64,000 nt of DNA from positions 26,722,001 to 26,786,000 of the forward strand of contig JBHGNT010000002.1 of NCBI GenBank assembly GCA_043228905.1, given 5' to 3'. Source of the stretch: Azolla caroliniana (Eukaryota; Polypodiophyta). This document shows, piece after piece, positions 1 to 9,332 of this stretch. The translations under genes and the position numbers were made by a program. The notes beneath the pieces are model-generated. The model was not told the DNA's origin. It saw only the letters and a list, made by a program, of their open reading frames with translations, and did not search any database. How positions within the stretch are numbered: position 1 is the first letter of the stretch; the number at the start of each line of letters is the position of its first letter.

Positions 1-789
1 TTCCATGTTTGTATCATATCAAAATTACCTTGTGGGGAGTTTCCAAGGTTCCATATCTTTTGTACTCAGGTTTTTTCATATCATCGTGACTTATGTTTAA
101 TGCATAAAATCCATGGCATGCCGTATCACTTGTATGGAAACACAAACACACACTTTCCTCAAAAGGTTGATGTTCACTCTCATGGCAAACCAAGACTTCC
201 AACATCATTTTGCCCCTAACGAGGACTAACCAAAGCATAACTTCTTTGTTGGGTTCTCAATTAATGTATCTCAAAAAGCATTGCATCTATGCCCCTTCAA
301 TCGTCGGGGAGATATTGTACGGTCGAAGGTAATGTTGCATGTGATTCTCTGCCCCAATTTAAACAATATTTCGTTAAAGAGGGGGGGAAGGGGGACGGAA
401 AAAGCCATCTTGGTGGAGGATATCTCCACTCTATTCTCTCTCCAAAAGAGGTGAAGACCTCTACCTTTTTCCAAATTTCTCGAAATTGTTGTTGTTTACG
501 AATCACAACATTAGGCTCACTAGTTATTGCCTCATAGTGACCTCTTAGAGTAAGTAGGAGCATTAACCATATCTCCTTGACAACATCAACCGCATTCTAT
601 TTGACTTTATGAAATATACATTTACATTTAGTCTTCTACAATACCCAAACTACTAAAGAAGATATCGTAGACCAAACCTTGTCCCCTTCCAAACAACGGA
701 TTGTTGTAGTATAAGAGACCTCCAATACATGTCTTCCATTGGAGAGGAGAAGAAAATTAACATACTCCTTTTCATAATTCTATATTTCT
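1..789. other. Gene-free stretch, no recognised feature
   Basis: I see no convincing gene here. Short open frames on both strands lack family motifs. The right end abuts the zinc-finger-like C terminus of a LINE on the minus strand, so part of this stretch could be the LINE 3' untranslated tail, but no poly(A)/poly(T) end or target duplication is visible to fix that border. Confidence 0.4.
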
Positions 790-1010
790 TCAGCCAATCT
801 TCCCCATCTCACTAAACCCCATGTGTACACATGTAAATACCATAAATAGGATATAGAATTCTGAATATTCTTTTCCGGATTGCTCTAGCAATAGGACATA
901 TCCATAAAACATGGTGAACCGATTCAATGGGAGAACCACAACTATTACATTTTAAATCATGGCAATGCCCCCGCATCCAGGCCTTCACAGGAATGCCATA
1001 ATGTATCAAC

Positions 1011-1289
1011 AACCATCTAAATAATACAACTTCTTTAGGAATTTGCATGGCCCATAGCCATTTCAAATAAGCATCCAACCAAGAGTCTTGTACATTACTA
1101 GACCTCCAAAATTTACAAGTTGTTGGCATACTAGCCACACCCCTCCTTACAACCATCTAAATAATACAACTTTTTTAGGAATTTGCGTGGCCCATAGCCA
1201 TTTCCAATAAGAATCCAACCAAGAGTCTTGTACATTACCAAACCTCCAAAATTTACAAGCTATTGGCATAACAGCCACACCCCTCCATT
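1011..1289. repeat. Two-copy 140-bp tandem duplication inside the LINE
   Basis: Positions 1011-1150 and 1151 to about 1289 are near-identical direct repeats, both beginning AACCATCTAAATAATACAAC. They differ at scattered single bases. The duplicated segment encodes part of the zf-RVT approach region of the LINE on the minus strand, so the duplication happened within that element. Confidence 0.85.
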
Positions 1290-2069
1290 AGCAATTCTCT
1301 ACCCATTTTTACCGAGCTTTGAAAAAATGGGATTCGCTTCTTACCTAGCATTCCTTGTGCTGATATGATTTGCCATTTCCATTCATCGAGATCCCACAAA
1401 AGGTGATCAATTGGCTTATTCTCATAGACCCACAATTCAAAGAGATTGTTAATATCATTTGGATGTGGATTCAACATCCAATGAATAGGCAACATACTCA
1501 CTTGAGTTACAACTTCGTCTTCCATGAAGAGAGAATGAAGCTGTCTAGAAGGCAAAACATTGAAGTGTTTATGGGTGGGGGTGGAGTCATTCTCCCATGG
1601 GGGTTGAGCGTGAGGGGAGAGCAAGAGAGAGAGAAAGCAACAGAGCACGAGAGACGGACACAAATTTGGAGGGAAACTTTTTCTATTTCTTTTCATTCCT
1701 TTGGAGGGTTTATATATGTACAAGAGGTAACCGTTACAAATTAAGAACGTTAGGGTAGCTCCTATTGTAGGTTTTGGGTTAGGGTTAATGGTAATGATGA
1801 TTGGTGATGGAGATGGTGTGTTTAATGAGGATGATGAGCGTTATGGGATTGATGGTGAGAGAGACGACAAGCATTGAGAAGCATTGTGGGGTGGGGGGTG
1901 GTGCCTAGAATGGCTCCACCCCCCTCCCAAGGGGGTTCAACGTTAAGGGGGAGGGAAAAGAGAGAGAAATGACAAGAGAGAGATTGAGAGAGAAAATGAT
2001 CATTGTATTCATTCATTCCCCATAAGGGGTTAAATAGGTACAAAAGGGTAGATACACAAGGGTGTAAGG

Positions 2070-2991
2070 TGTTGGAAGACAGGTCCCTCCGGATGGGAAG
2101 GGAGAAGAACAGTGCCGATGAACGAACTCGGCCGAGGCCAATAGGCCGAGGCCGAAACCGTATGAGGAGGACCCGGCTACGGAGAGCCGGATGATACAGA
2201 CCCGGTGAAGACCGGATGAGGAGTACCCGGCTACGGAGAGCCGGATGATACAGACCCGGTGAAGACCGGATGAGGAGTACCCAGCTACGGAGAGCCGGAT
2301 GATACAGACCCGGTGAAGACCGTATGAGGAGGACCCGGCTACGGAGAGCCGGATGATACAGACCCGGTGAAGACCGGATGAGGAGTACCCGGCTACGGAG
2401 ATCCGGATGATACAGACCCGGTGAAGATCGGATGAGGAGTACCCGGCTACGGAGAGCCGAATGATACATACCCGGTGAAGACCGGATGAGGAGTACCCGG
2501 CTACGGAGAGCCGGATGGTGCAGACCCGGTATGAACCGGATAAAGAGACATATTCGTAAATATGTTTTCTGAGAGTTCATCGAGGCTATATTTGTAAATA
2601 GCCGAAAAGTCATATTAGTATAAATATGACTTAGGGCAAACTTTTAGTATCTGTTGTTGTTGTTGTTGTTGTTGTCAATTTTGTTTGTGCAAGAAATAGA
2701 GAGAGCGCGTAACTATGTATAGAGAGAGAGAGAGAAAGAGGTCATTGCCTCTATTGTAACCGCCGCCTGTGGCGAAGATCTGTGAGCACGAGATCGGTGC
2801 CTCAGTGAACTCACTGTTGTATATTCTTACATAGTGACAATTTGCAGCCCGTGGGCTGCCGTGGTTTTTCCCCTAGTTTGGGGTTTTCCACGTAAACATC
2901 CTGTCTACTTGTTTTCTCTCCTTTGTGTCGTGCATTTGTTTCCCGTTTTCTGTGTATGAAAAGAATCTCGGTTGTGGCCGAGCGTTGGACA
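2070..2991 (+). mobile_element. Copia-like solo LTR with 5-bp target duplication
   Basis: It begins TGTTGGAAGACAGG, a start common in Ty1/copia LTRs, and contains a TATA-like TATAAATATGAC at about 2620 and the copia-type R/U5 block around 2850-2900 (CGTGG then TTTTCCCC...GGGGTTTTCCACGTAAA). TAAGG lies just before it (2065-2069) and just after position 2991 (2992-2996); TAAGG also recurs at 3015-3019, so the 3' border could be 3014 instead. No internal coding region is attached, so this is a solo LTR. A 54-bp minisatellite occupies its U3 part. Confidence 0.65.
2171..2540. repeat. 54-bp minisatellite, about seven copies
   Basis: Direct repeats start at 2171, 2225, 2279, 2333, 2387, 2441 and 2495, exactly 54 bp apart, with only a few substitutions between copies. 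Each unit contains two small inverted repeats: CCGGCT/AGCCGG around a 6-base loop, and CCGGT/ACCGG around GAAG. Because 54 is a multiple of three, the minus strand stays open through the array as an 18-residue periodic frame. I regard that as a by-product, since the array lies inside the U3 of a copia-like LTR. Confidence 0.9.
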
Positions 2992-3239
2992 TAAGGAGCC
3001 TTGAGTTCCTGTCATAAGGCCTTTGGCCATTCACACCTAGTCACAAACTCACACCTCTTTGTATCCACCACATTCACACTCATAATCGTATAACATTACA
3101 CATACACATTACATCTTTCACCCTCACTTATCACACTTATCAATCACACGTACGTCTTGTACGGTAACAACTCCATAACTTTCTCACCATTTACATATTT
3201 TCTCATAGGTGTACACATGCACACAAATGTGCTTGTGTT

Positions 3240-3300
3240 CACATACTCATATTCATCCTCACACTCACACTCACACTCACACTCATATACATTACACATA
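3240..3300. repeat. Short CACACT simple repeat
   Basis: A run of CACACT/CACTCA units in the 3' part of the family A insertion. It is part of a longer CA-rich tract (about 3040-3320) also seen in the solo LTR at 5135-5493. Confidence 0.7.
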
Positions 3301-4260
3301 CATAACAACCACTCTATCGTCTTTCACCCTGGTACCTCCCTGTACATCTCCTACGGGTAACACGAAGTAAAGGCATTCATGAGAGTTTTTATAACCCTTG
3401 ACCCCCAACAAGACATGTAAGGATGAAAATATACCATACCAACATAGACTAGTTTGAGAAGGCTGAAAGGAAGACATCATAAACACTCTATCCAGTTTTG
3501 CAGCATACATAATGTTCCCTCCCCAAATTGTTCTACAAACATGGGTTTTATTTTCCATCATCAAAGAAGACAAAGTGATCCAATTCCCCACCGACTCAAC
3601 TTCACCTCTATCAAAATCAGCCCACTTCAACCTAGTTCTCTTCCCTAACATTACCCCCTCCTTTGATGTACTGATATCAAAATCAATATGAGGGGTTGGT
3701 GCAACCATTCCTTTGTACATGATGGTAGATATTGGACTAAGTTATGTTTCAAATACCACCATGCCTTCATGATACCCCTAAAAAACTTATCATGGCGAAA
3801 AATATCAATGGAAAGACTAAAATATCTTAAAAACCACCATCTAATACCATCTTTCCAATTGCTACCTGTAGAAGGCATAACCTTAACCATTCTTTGCCTT
3901 AAGTTTTTTTTCCAAGGCTCCCCACCAGCCAACAAACCTCTTAGAATAAATTTTCCCAAAAAAGCCTTACATTTTTAAAGAGGATCAATCAATCCAAGAC
4001 CACCCTCATCCTTTGGAGTTATAATAACTTTCCAAGATAGCTTGGCTCTCACATATGAACAATCTTTAGATCCCAAAAGGAAATTCCTAATAAGCCTTTG
4101 TACTTGTGATCAAACTGAATGTGAGCACAACCAAGCCGATAAAATGTACCACATGGAAGCCAAGAATACTTGATTGGCAACAACAACCCTACCTGCCAAT
4201 GACAATTTAGTAGTATTCCAATATAACAATTGTTCATTATATAACTTTCATGAGCTCTCA

Positions 4261-5129
4261 TTTTCGATAAAAATAGTATTATCTCTTTTTAAGATAAACT
4301 TATCCTTATCCTTGCATGGGCTCTTGGTTTCGGCAAAAGTATGTCAACGTATTTAGAGGTGGACAAAATTTCATCAAAGCGTGGGCACTTTAATGCAAAA
4401 AATATTGAACCCGACAATGGGCTCTTTCATTATATAACTTAATTCATGAGCTCTTTCATGAGATAAAAATAGTATTCATGATCTCTTATTAGCATACACA
4501 TGTCCTTATCCTTGCAAGGGCACTTAGTTCCAATAAAAGGTATGTTAACGTAGTTATAGTACACTTCCTTGTTATTACTTATGCATTGTACTTCATCATT
4601 TTCCCTTCATTTCCTTTATGAAAATTGTGAGCCATTGCCCTTTCATTACCAAATTTTGGCTCTTTCCATTACAACTAAATTTCATTATTGTCTTAAATCT
4701 TCCTCTCTCAATGATCAATTTGACCAAAATCCCAACATATCATAAAACTTAATTTACTTGCGCTTTTCTCCCTTTGCACATACTACACTACAATTTCAAA
4801 TCCCACGAAACACATTGTTTGGCATGTGGTGGAAAGGTGGAGAACCCATCCTCCTTTTCTTCGTTCCCAAATCCCTCGTCTTTATCTTTATCTTTATCTT
4901 TATTTTCATCTTTGTTGGAAGCTTGCACCTCTTTCGAATGCTTCTTGGAAATTTTGACTCTATGCCCTATAAGAGTCATCACTAGTATTGTTTAATCAAG
5001 TTTAACCAAGTGGTGCATGGCATTATCATTCATCCTAATTAATACATATGAACCAAACCACTGCATTGCAAACTTCCATAATGAGTTGTGTTTATTGCCA
5101 AGGCTATTGTCGTAAACCAATACTCAGTC
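4261..5129. other. Gene-free stretch between LINE and solo LTR
   Basis: AT-rich sequence without a recognisable gene. It holds an internal imperfect direct repeat: a block near 4240-4340 (TTCATGAGCTC...TTATCCTTGC) recurs near 4440-4560. A short TTTATC simple repeat sits near 4880-4910. Confidence 0.4.
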
Positions 5130-5134
5130 CCCTT

Positions 5135-5493
5135 TGTTGATGGGTGGGGGGTGGAGCCGTTCTAAGGGGGTTCAAATGTGAGAGGAGAGAGGGAGAGAGA
5201 CACATAGAGAATGAGAGGGAAAATCGAGACAGACACAAGTTGAGGGGTAACTTCACTATATTTCTCCTTCTTTTCATGCCCCATGGGTGGGGTTTTATAT
5301 AGTACAAGATCTTATCAAGACATTACAAAAAGCCAAATGGGGGTAGTTACACCTACTTAACCCACTCTTGTACATATGCACACAAAAGCCAAATGTGCAT
5401 GTGTACACACACACTCTCTTCCTCACACATTACACATTAACATTTCATGTTACACATTACATCTTAACCCTCCCATACACTATACAGGCAACA
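5135..5493. mobile_element. Solo LTR of family A with perfect CCCTT target duplication
   Basis: The 359-bp block begins TGTTGATGGGTGGGG and ends CAGGCAACA, with the identical 5-mer CCCTT immediately before (5130-5134) and after (5494-5498). It shares the G-rich start, GAGAGAGA block, TTTTATATAGTACAAG motif and CACA-rich tail with the segments at 1566-1745 and 1885-3362. Perfect target duplication plus no internal domain is the signature of a solo LTR left by LTR-LTR recombination. Confidence 0.7.
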
Positions 5494-5498
5494 CCCTT

Positions 5499-6589
5499 CC
5501 TCATTTTTCTCGGACAAGGACAATGTATCCCTCCATGCTACGTATAGTGGACAATAGATAAACTAGTTCCTAGAAGTTTGAAAAACACTATATTGTCACA
5601 TCGAACCACCCAACATTCCTTTGTTCATCCCCTCTCCCATCACACCCCAAATCATCATACCATTATCAAGACTAACAACAATGTCAACAAACTAGTACGG
5701 CAATCCAAGATCGATAGTTCACATATGATGACTACAATGAAACAACATCATAATCCCCCACCAACATCACCATATGAAATGCTTGTTTAGATGCCAAATG
5801 TGAATGACAATGCTCATTAGAACCTCTTGAACAATATTGCAACAACAATAAAAAACAATCATAGAATAGACTTAAGCAAGCTTTCATCTATATCCCAAGT
5901 TCCAACTTTCTACAACATTGCATGTGTCATGAATAAGAAGTTCCATCCAGGGTAAATAAATTCTCTCAAACAAATGATATGCTCTGAAACATTGGACTAC
6001 CTCCACGTGCCCTTTCAATATCTTTAATGAACTACCTCTCAAGTACCCTATACCCATAGAGCACCTAACCCAAACACACCCACTGCCACCCATTGCAACC
6101 GACTAGCCCAACCCTCTTCCCCTAAACCTCCATCCCCCTCACCTAACCAATATCCTCGATTCCATCCTCACACCCAACGCCCCCATTTCTAATCCATTCT
6201 ACACAAACACCCAAACACGGCCCATTACCACCCTACATACCACTAGCTCAACCCTCACCAACCTTTACACATCTAGCCAACAATAGTCTGATGTTATCTA
6301 ATTAGCCCCATAGATATCGGATCTAGGCCATTTAGGTAGGGTTAACTAGAAAAATGTGACGTAAGTCCTAAACTTCCCCACGTTGAGGTAGGATATAGAA
6401 TATCTTTACATTTTTATTTTTACTTTTATTATTATTATTATTATTTTCAAAAGAACATATCCTTCCATTAGTTTTAAAAAGCATATCAGCTACAAAATAC
6501 AAGATAGATGGAAAGGAAGTGACTATCCTTACCAAGCTCATGTTGTGTAAGATAATGTCTAGCCATGAATCCTTTGTTTGATAGATTTG
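5499..6589. other. Gene-free stretch
   Basis: No supported gene. The segment 6050-6290 is C-rich on the plus strand, with many CCCA/ACCC runs. A TTA microsatellite occurs at about 6424-6446. Confidence 0.4.
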
Positions 6590-7060
6590 ATTGAGCACTC
6601 CTCAAATTTCCCATTCTCGGCATATCCTGCAATTAGTGCAATCCAAGAGACTTGTTCCTAGACTGAAAGCCTATTAAATACTACTTGTGCCTCAGGTCCA
6701 AGTGACCCACCAATTTAGCATACATATCTATTAATGTATTGTCAATGAAATAATATCTTTCAACAACTTTTTGTACAATTTCCTTGTGAATTTCATGGCC
6801 TGCTAATGTAGCTTTAATGCTACCACATGCTTTCAGGCAGCAAACAAGTGCGATGGTATTTGGAGGGATGCCCAATCTTTGCATTTGCTCAAAGAGGGAG
6901 AGATATCCATGTTCCACATATCTTGCAATCAATATATTCCATGAAATTGCATATTTTATGGGAAGATCATTGAAGATTTCATGTGTTGTTGAGAAAACCA
7001 CATTTGGCATACATATCCACTAAGGTATTGGCAATGAAGGTCTCAGTCTATAACCCTTTC
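6590..7060 (-). pseudogene. Broken pentatricopeptide-repeat (PPR) gene fragment
   Basis: On the minus strand, the segment encodes pieces of two to three PPR units: ANTLVDMYAKCGF near 7050-7010, HEIFNDLPIKYAISWNILIA then LFEQMQRLGIPPNTIALVCC near 6990-6850, LKACGSIKATLAGHEIHKEI followed by IDNTLIDMYAKL near 6840-6700, and SWIALIAGYAENGKFEE near 6650-6600. Live PPR proteins bind organellar RNA for editing, splicing or stability. Here there is no start codon, frameshifts separate the pieces (one near 6990, another near 6690) and stops interrupt them. The right end is cut at about 7060 where the GC-rich transposon sequence begins. The wording of the repeats resembles the PPR families expanded in ferns and other seed-free plants, which is my inference. 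Confidence 0.7.
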
Positions 7061-7084
7061 TTCATAATATCGTCATATAATACA

Positions 7085-8802
7085 CTACCTTGATTGATGT
7101 CGCCGACCAAACCGGAACTCGATCGGCCGAGACCGATCCGGGCGAAGGCTAAGTCGGCATGATTGGAGGTCGAGGCGAACGAGCCACAACACCCGGTGGG
7201 AGCCGGTGAGCACAAGAAGGAGGCCAAGCATGCACAAGGAGTACGACTCGGTGGGAGGCCAAGTGCGAGAGGAGCCCTCCACATCTATCCTTGAGACTTT
7301 GGCAGTTGCGGATCGACGTAAGACCAAAGAGACGGTGGGTGGCGGCGAGGTGTCGGAGACCGGAACATACGAGGCTACCGGAACGTGTACCCGGTGCGTG
7401 AAGACGGACAAGCATGGCCAAGAGGGCCAAATGGAGACGGAAGAGTGTACGGCAACGAAGGACGAAGAGACCGACGCGGAGGTCGGGTCTACGGTGGATG
7501 AGGTGCGTAATACGAAGTATGCACTACGGCGTAAAACGGAGCATGCACTACGGCCGGCGAAGGGCCAAGAAGCAAGCATGCAGCCGGAAGAGCGGCAACG
7601 AGTGACCGGCAACAGCGGACCGGTCAAGCCTTTGAGAGGCAAGCACGCTGCAAGAGACGGAGCGGTGAGTTGCCGGGATCGGCGGATGAACGACGAAAGC
7701 GGAGGATGGTGCGCGGAGAGCAAAGAGTTATGCACCGGGGAGAAACAAAGCGGCGTCCCGGAGGACATGCGGGGCCAAGCGGGCCAAGAGGATGCGAGTC
7801 GGGATGAAGCGGTAATGAGAGCTGCGAAGAACCCCGACACGAAGGTCGGGATGACGATACGCTCTACTACAAGAGAGCATGGAGAGCAAGGGAGAATCGA
7901 GGTGCACGTAATGGGGTCACCTAAGGAGCAAAGAATGAGGTGCATTCGGAGGAGCCGCAACAAGTGACCGATGATGACGGTCGGAGGAAGCCTTCGAGAG
8001 GCAAGCGCGGGACGACAGACGGCGCAACGAGACGCCAAGACCGACGGAACGAGACGAGCGTGATCGGCATGAACGAAGGATTGTGTCTGGGAAAACGGAG
8101 GAGATGCATGGAGAACGGAGGGTCAAATGGGGCATCCTGATGGATGTGTGCGGCCGAGCGGGCCAGGCGGACCAAGAGGGTGTACCTCGGGGCGAAGCGG
8201 CAACATCGGAGGTTGCGGAGGACACCGAAGACGAGAGCACCGACACGGATGTCGGGGAAGCAAGGTACCTTTTCGAAAGGGTAGGCAGAGCGGAGCAGAG
8301 TGCGAGACATGCGATGTGGCCGCGTAAGGGCCGAGCGATGAGCACGAGGATGATCGACGACGAAGTTCAACGCGCGACAGTGCTGAGTCGAGGAAGCGGC
8401 CGAGGCAAGACATGCGTGGACGAAGAGCACACGGTGTGATATTCGGCAAACAATCGGGAAGAACAAGGATTCGGTCCAAGGTCGCGCACGGAAAACGAAG
8501 GAAGACAAAGAGAGGTTTGCGAAGACCGGGTCTGGCGGACCGGGCGGAGACAATGGTTCAGCGAACTCCGTCGAGTATGGTGGATCGGATGGAGCCGACA
8601 ATTCGAGAGCATACAATGGATATGGCGGACCGGGAGGCTACGGTGGTCCATGTGGGATGGATGGGCTTGCTCGAAGTGGAAGACGAAGTCGGGCAAAGCT
8701 GTCAAAGACGCTAAGGACTCGGTTGATCGCCATGGCCGAAAATCTCACCTCTTTCCCCTTTTTGGCACATGCCGGTGGATGTGCGGTTTTGGAGGGGGTG
8801 GA
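7085..8802 (+). mobile_element. GC-rich, non-coding internal region of an LTR element, ending in a polypurine tract
   Basis: This 1.7-kb block is sharply richer in G, C and CpG than its surroundings. It ends in a purine-rich TTGGAGGGGGTGGA directly before an LTR start (8803), as expected for the plus-strand priming site before a 3' LTR. Open frames exist on both strands, but none shows gag, protease, reverse-transcriptase or integrase motifs; long open frames are expected in such CpG-rich repeats. Most of it is a degenerate tandem repeat of about 360 bp (separate entry). A 5' LTR of this element is not found to the left, so the copy is 5'-truncated or rearranged. A non-autonomous derivative is the likeliest reading. 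Confidence 0.5.
7400..8520. repeat. Degenerate tandem repeat, period about 360-380 bp
   Basis: A landmark of the form CATG-GGCCAAG-GGGCCAA followed by GACGCGGAGGTCGGG-like sequence recurs near 7407-7490, 7766-7860 and 8145-8260. A second landmark, GCAACNAGTGACCG followed about 40 bases later by GAGAGGCAAGC, recurs near 7594-7650 and 7953-8010. The spacing is about 359 and 379 bp. Copies have diverged strongly, which suggests an old amplification. Confidence 0.65.
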
Positions 8803-9332
8803 TGTCGTGAAGATTTTCGTCCATAGGGGGAAACTGGGGTAGAATGGGCAAGTTGGTGGTGTGCAACATGTGCACATATATACTAGGAAATGGTGTGTAG
8901 AAATAAGAGGGGAAATTTTATCCCACATTGTAAGGTCCCTCTCTACTTGGGCTATAAAAGGAAGGGAGGGGTCACTTATGAAGGGGTTGCCCATTTTGCG
9001 TATGAGAGGTATACCACTTAGTCTAGAGTTCTTACCGTTTTAGGGTTAGGGTTTTGTTTAGGGTTTTCCTTATTCACCTTCGGTTAGGGTTTTCTCATAG
9101 TCATTTGGTGCGGCCCATGTGGCCACCATTGTTGTAATCATTCGTTTGTTTTAATATATCTTGTTGAGTGTCTTACCTCCGCCGATCGCTCCTTCTATGT
9201 GGTGATCTTATTCTTTCTTCTTCTCCTCTTGAGCTAAGCTTCCAGACATATCTTATTCTTTCTCCTCTACTCCCTAGTCCGAGACCCCCGTCGTCCCGCC
9301 CCTTCTACACGCGAACACGAAACTTCGCGACA
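8803..9332 (+). mobile_element. LTR (family B), 3' copy
   Basis: Begins TGTCGTGAAG and ends CGCGACA, giving a short terminal inverted repeat TGTCG/CGACA. It contains a promoter-like GGGCTATAAAAGG at about 8950 and repeated TAGGGTTAGGGTTTT motifs near 9040-9100. It is closely similar along its length to 11206-11707. A polypurine tract precedes it and no primer site follows it, so it is the 3' LTR of the element to its left. CCGTG follows, where the interrupted pol sequence resumes. Confidence 0.75.

Larger units (their letters stand above)
1566..3362. mobile_element. LTR-type insertion (family A) inside the LINE, with two related copies and a nested solo LTR
   Basis: The block starts TGTTTATGGG and ends CGGGTAACA, i.e. 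TG...CA, and is flanked by near-matching 5-mers (TGAAG at 1561-1565, CGAAG at 3363-3367). The LINE reading continues on both sides. Inside are two related segments: 1566 to about 1745, and 1885-2069 continuing after the nested solo LTR to 3362. Both show a G-rich start (GGTGGGGGTGG-like), a GAGAGAGA stretch, a pyrimidine/purine CATTCC block and a TTTATATAG/TTAAATAG block before a short GTACAA motif. The same family appears as a clean solo LTR at 5135-5493. The first copy lacks the 3' half. I see no coding capacity. Orientation is uncertain. Confidence 0.55.
790..4260 (-). mobile_element. Decayed LINE (L1-type) ORF2, interrupted by an LTR insertion
   Basis: Read on the minus strand, two blocks join into one decayed ORF2 C-terminal region: 4260 to about 3363, then 1565 to about 812. 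The first block holds phrases typical of the region after plant L1 reverse transcriptase (PKDEGGLGLIDPL-like near 4000-4060; GILLRGLLAGGEPW-like near 3900-3950). The second block ends in the zf-RVT zinc-binding domain, with CNSCG at the first Cys pair and ESVHHVLWICP at the His/Cys pair. Frameshifts and stops are frequent, so it is dead. The intervening 1566-3362 is a later insertion. The upstream endonuclease and catalytic reverse-transcriptase core are not recognisable here, so the copy looks 5'-truncated or decayed beyond 4260. Confidence 0.6.

Noticed and set aside
1822-2613. A 263-residue minus-strand open frame with perfect 18-residue repeats
   Set aside because: The periodicity comes from a 54-bp minisatellite (a multiple of three) inside an LTR; there is no start context, domain or conservation signal.
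3240-3290. Direct repeats that could suggest a CRISPR-like array
   Set aside because: Simple CACACT repeats without spacers, in a plant genome.
7206-8714. Several long open frames on both strands in the GC-rich block
   Set aside because: All six frames are similarly open because stops are rare in CpG-rich sequence; no retroviral or cellular motif is visible and the block is a degenerate tandem repeat.
9040-9110. TTAGGGTTAGGGTTTT motifs as interstitial telomere sequence
   Set aside because: Only two or three irregular units, located inside an LTR and present at the same place in its sister LTR at about 11445, so they are part of the LTR.
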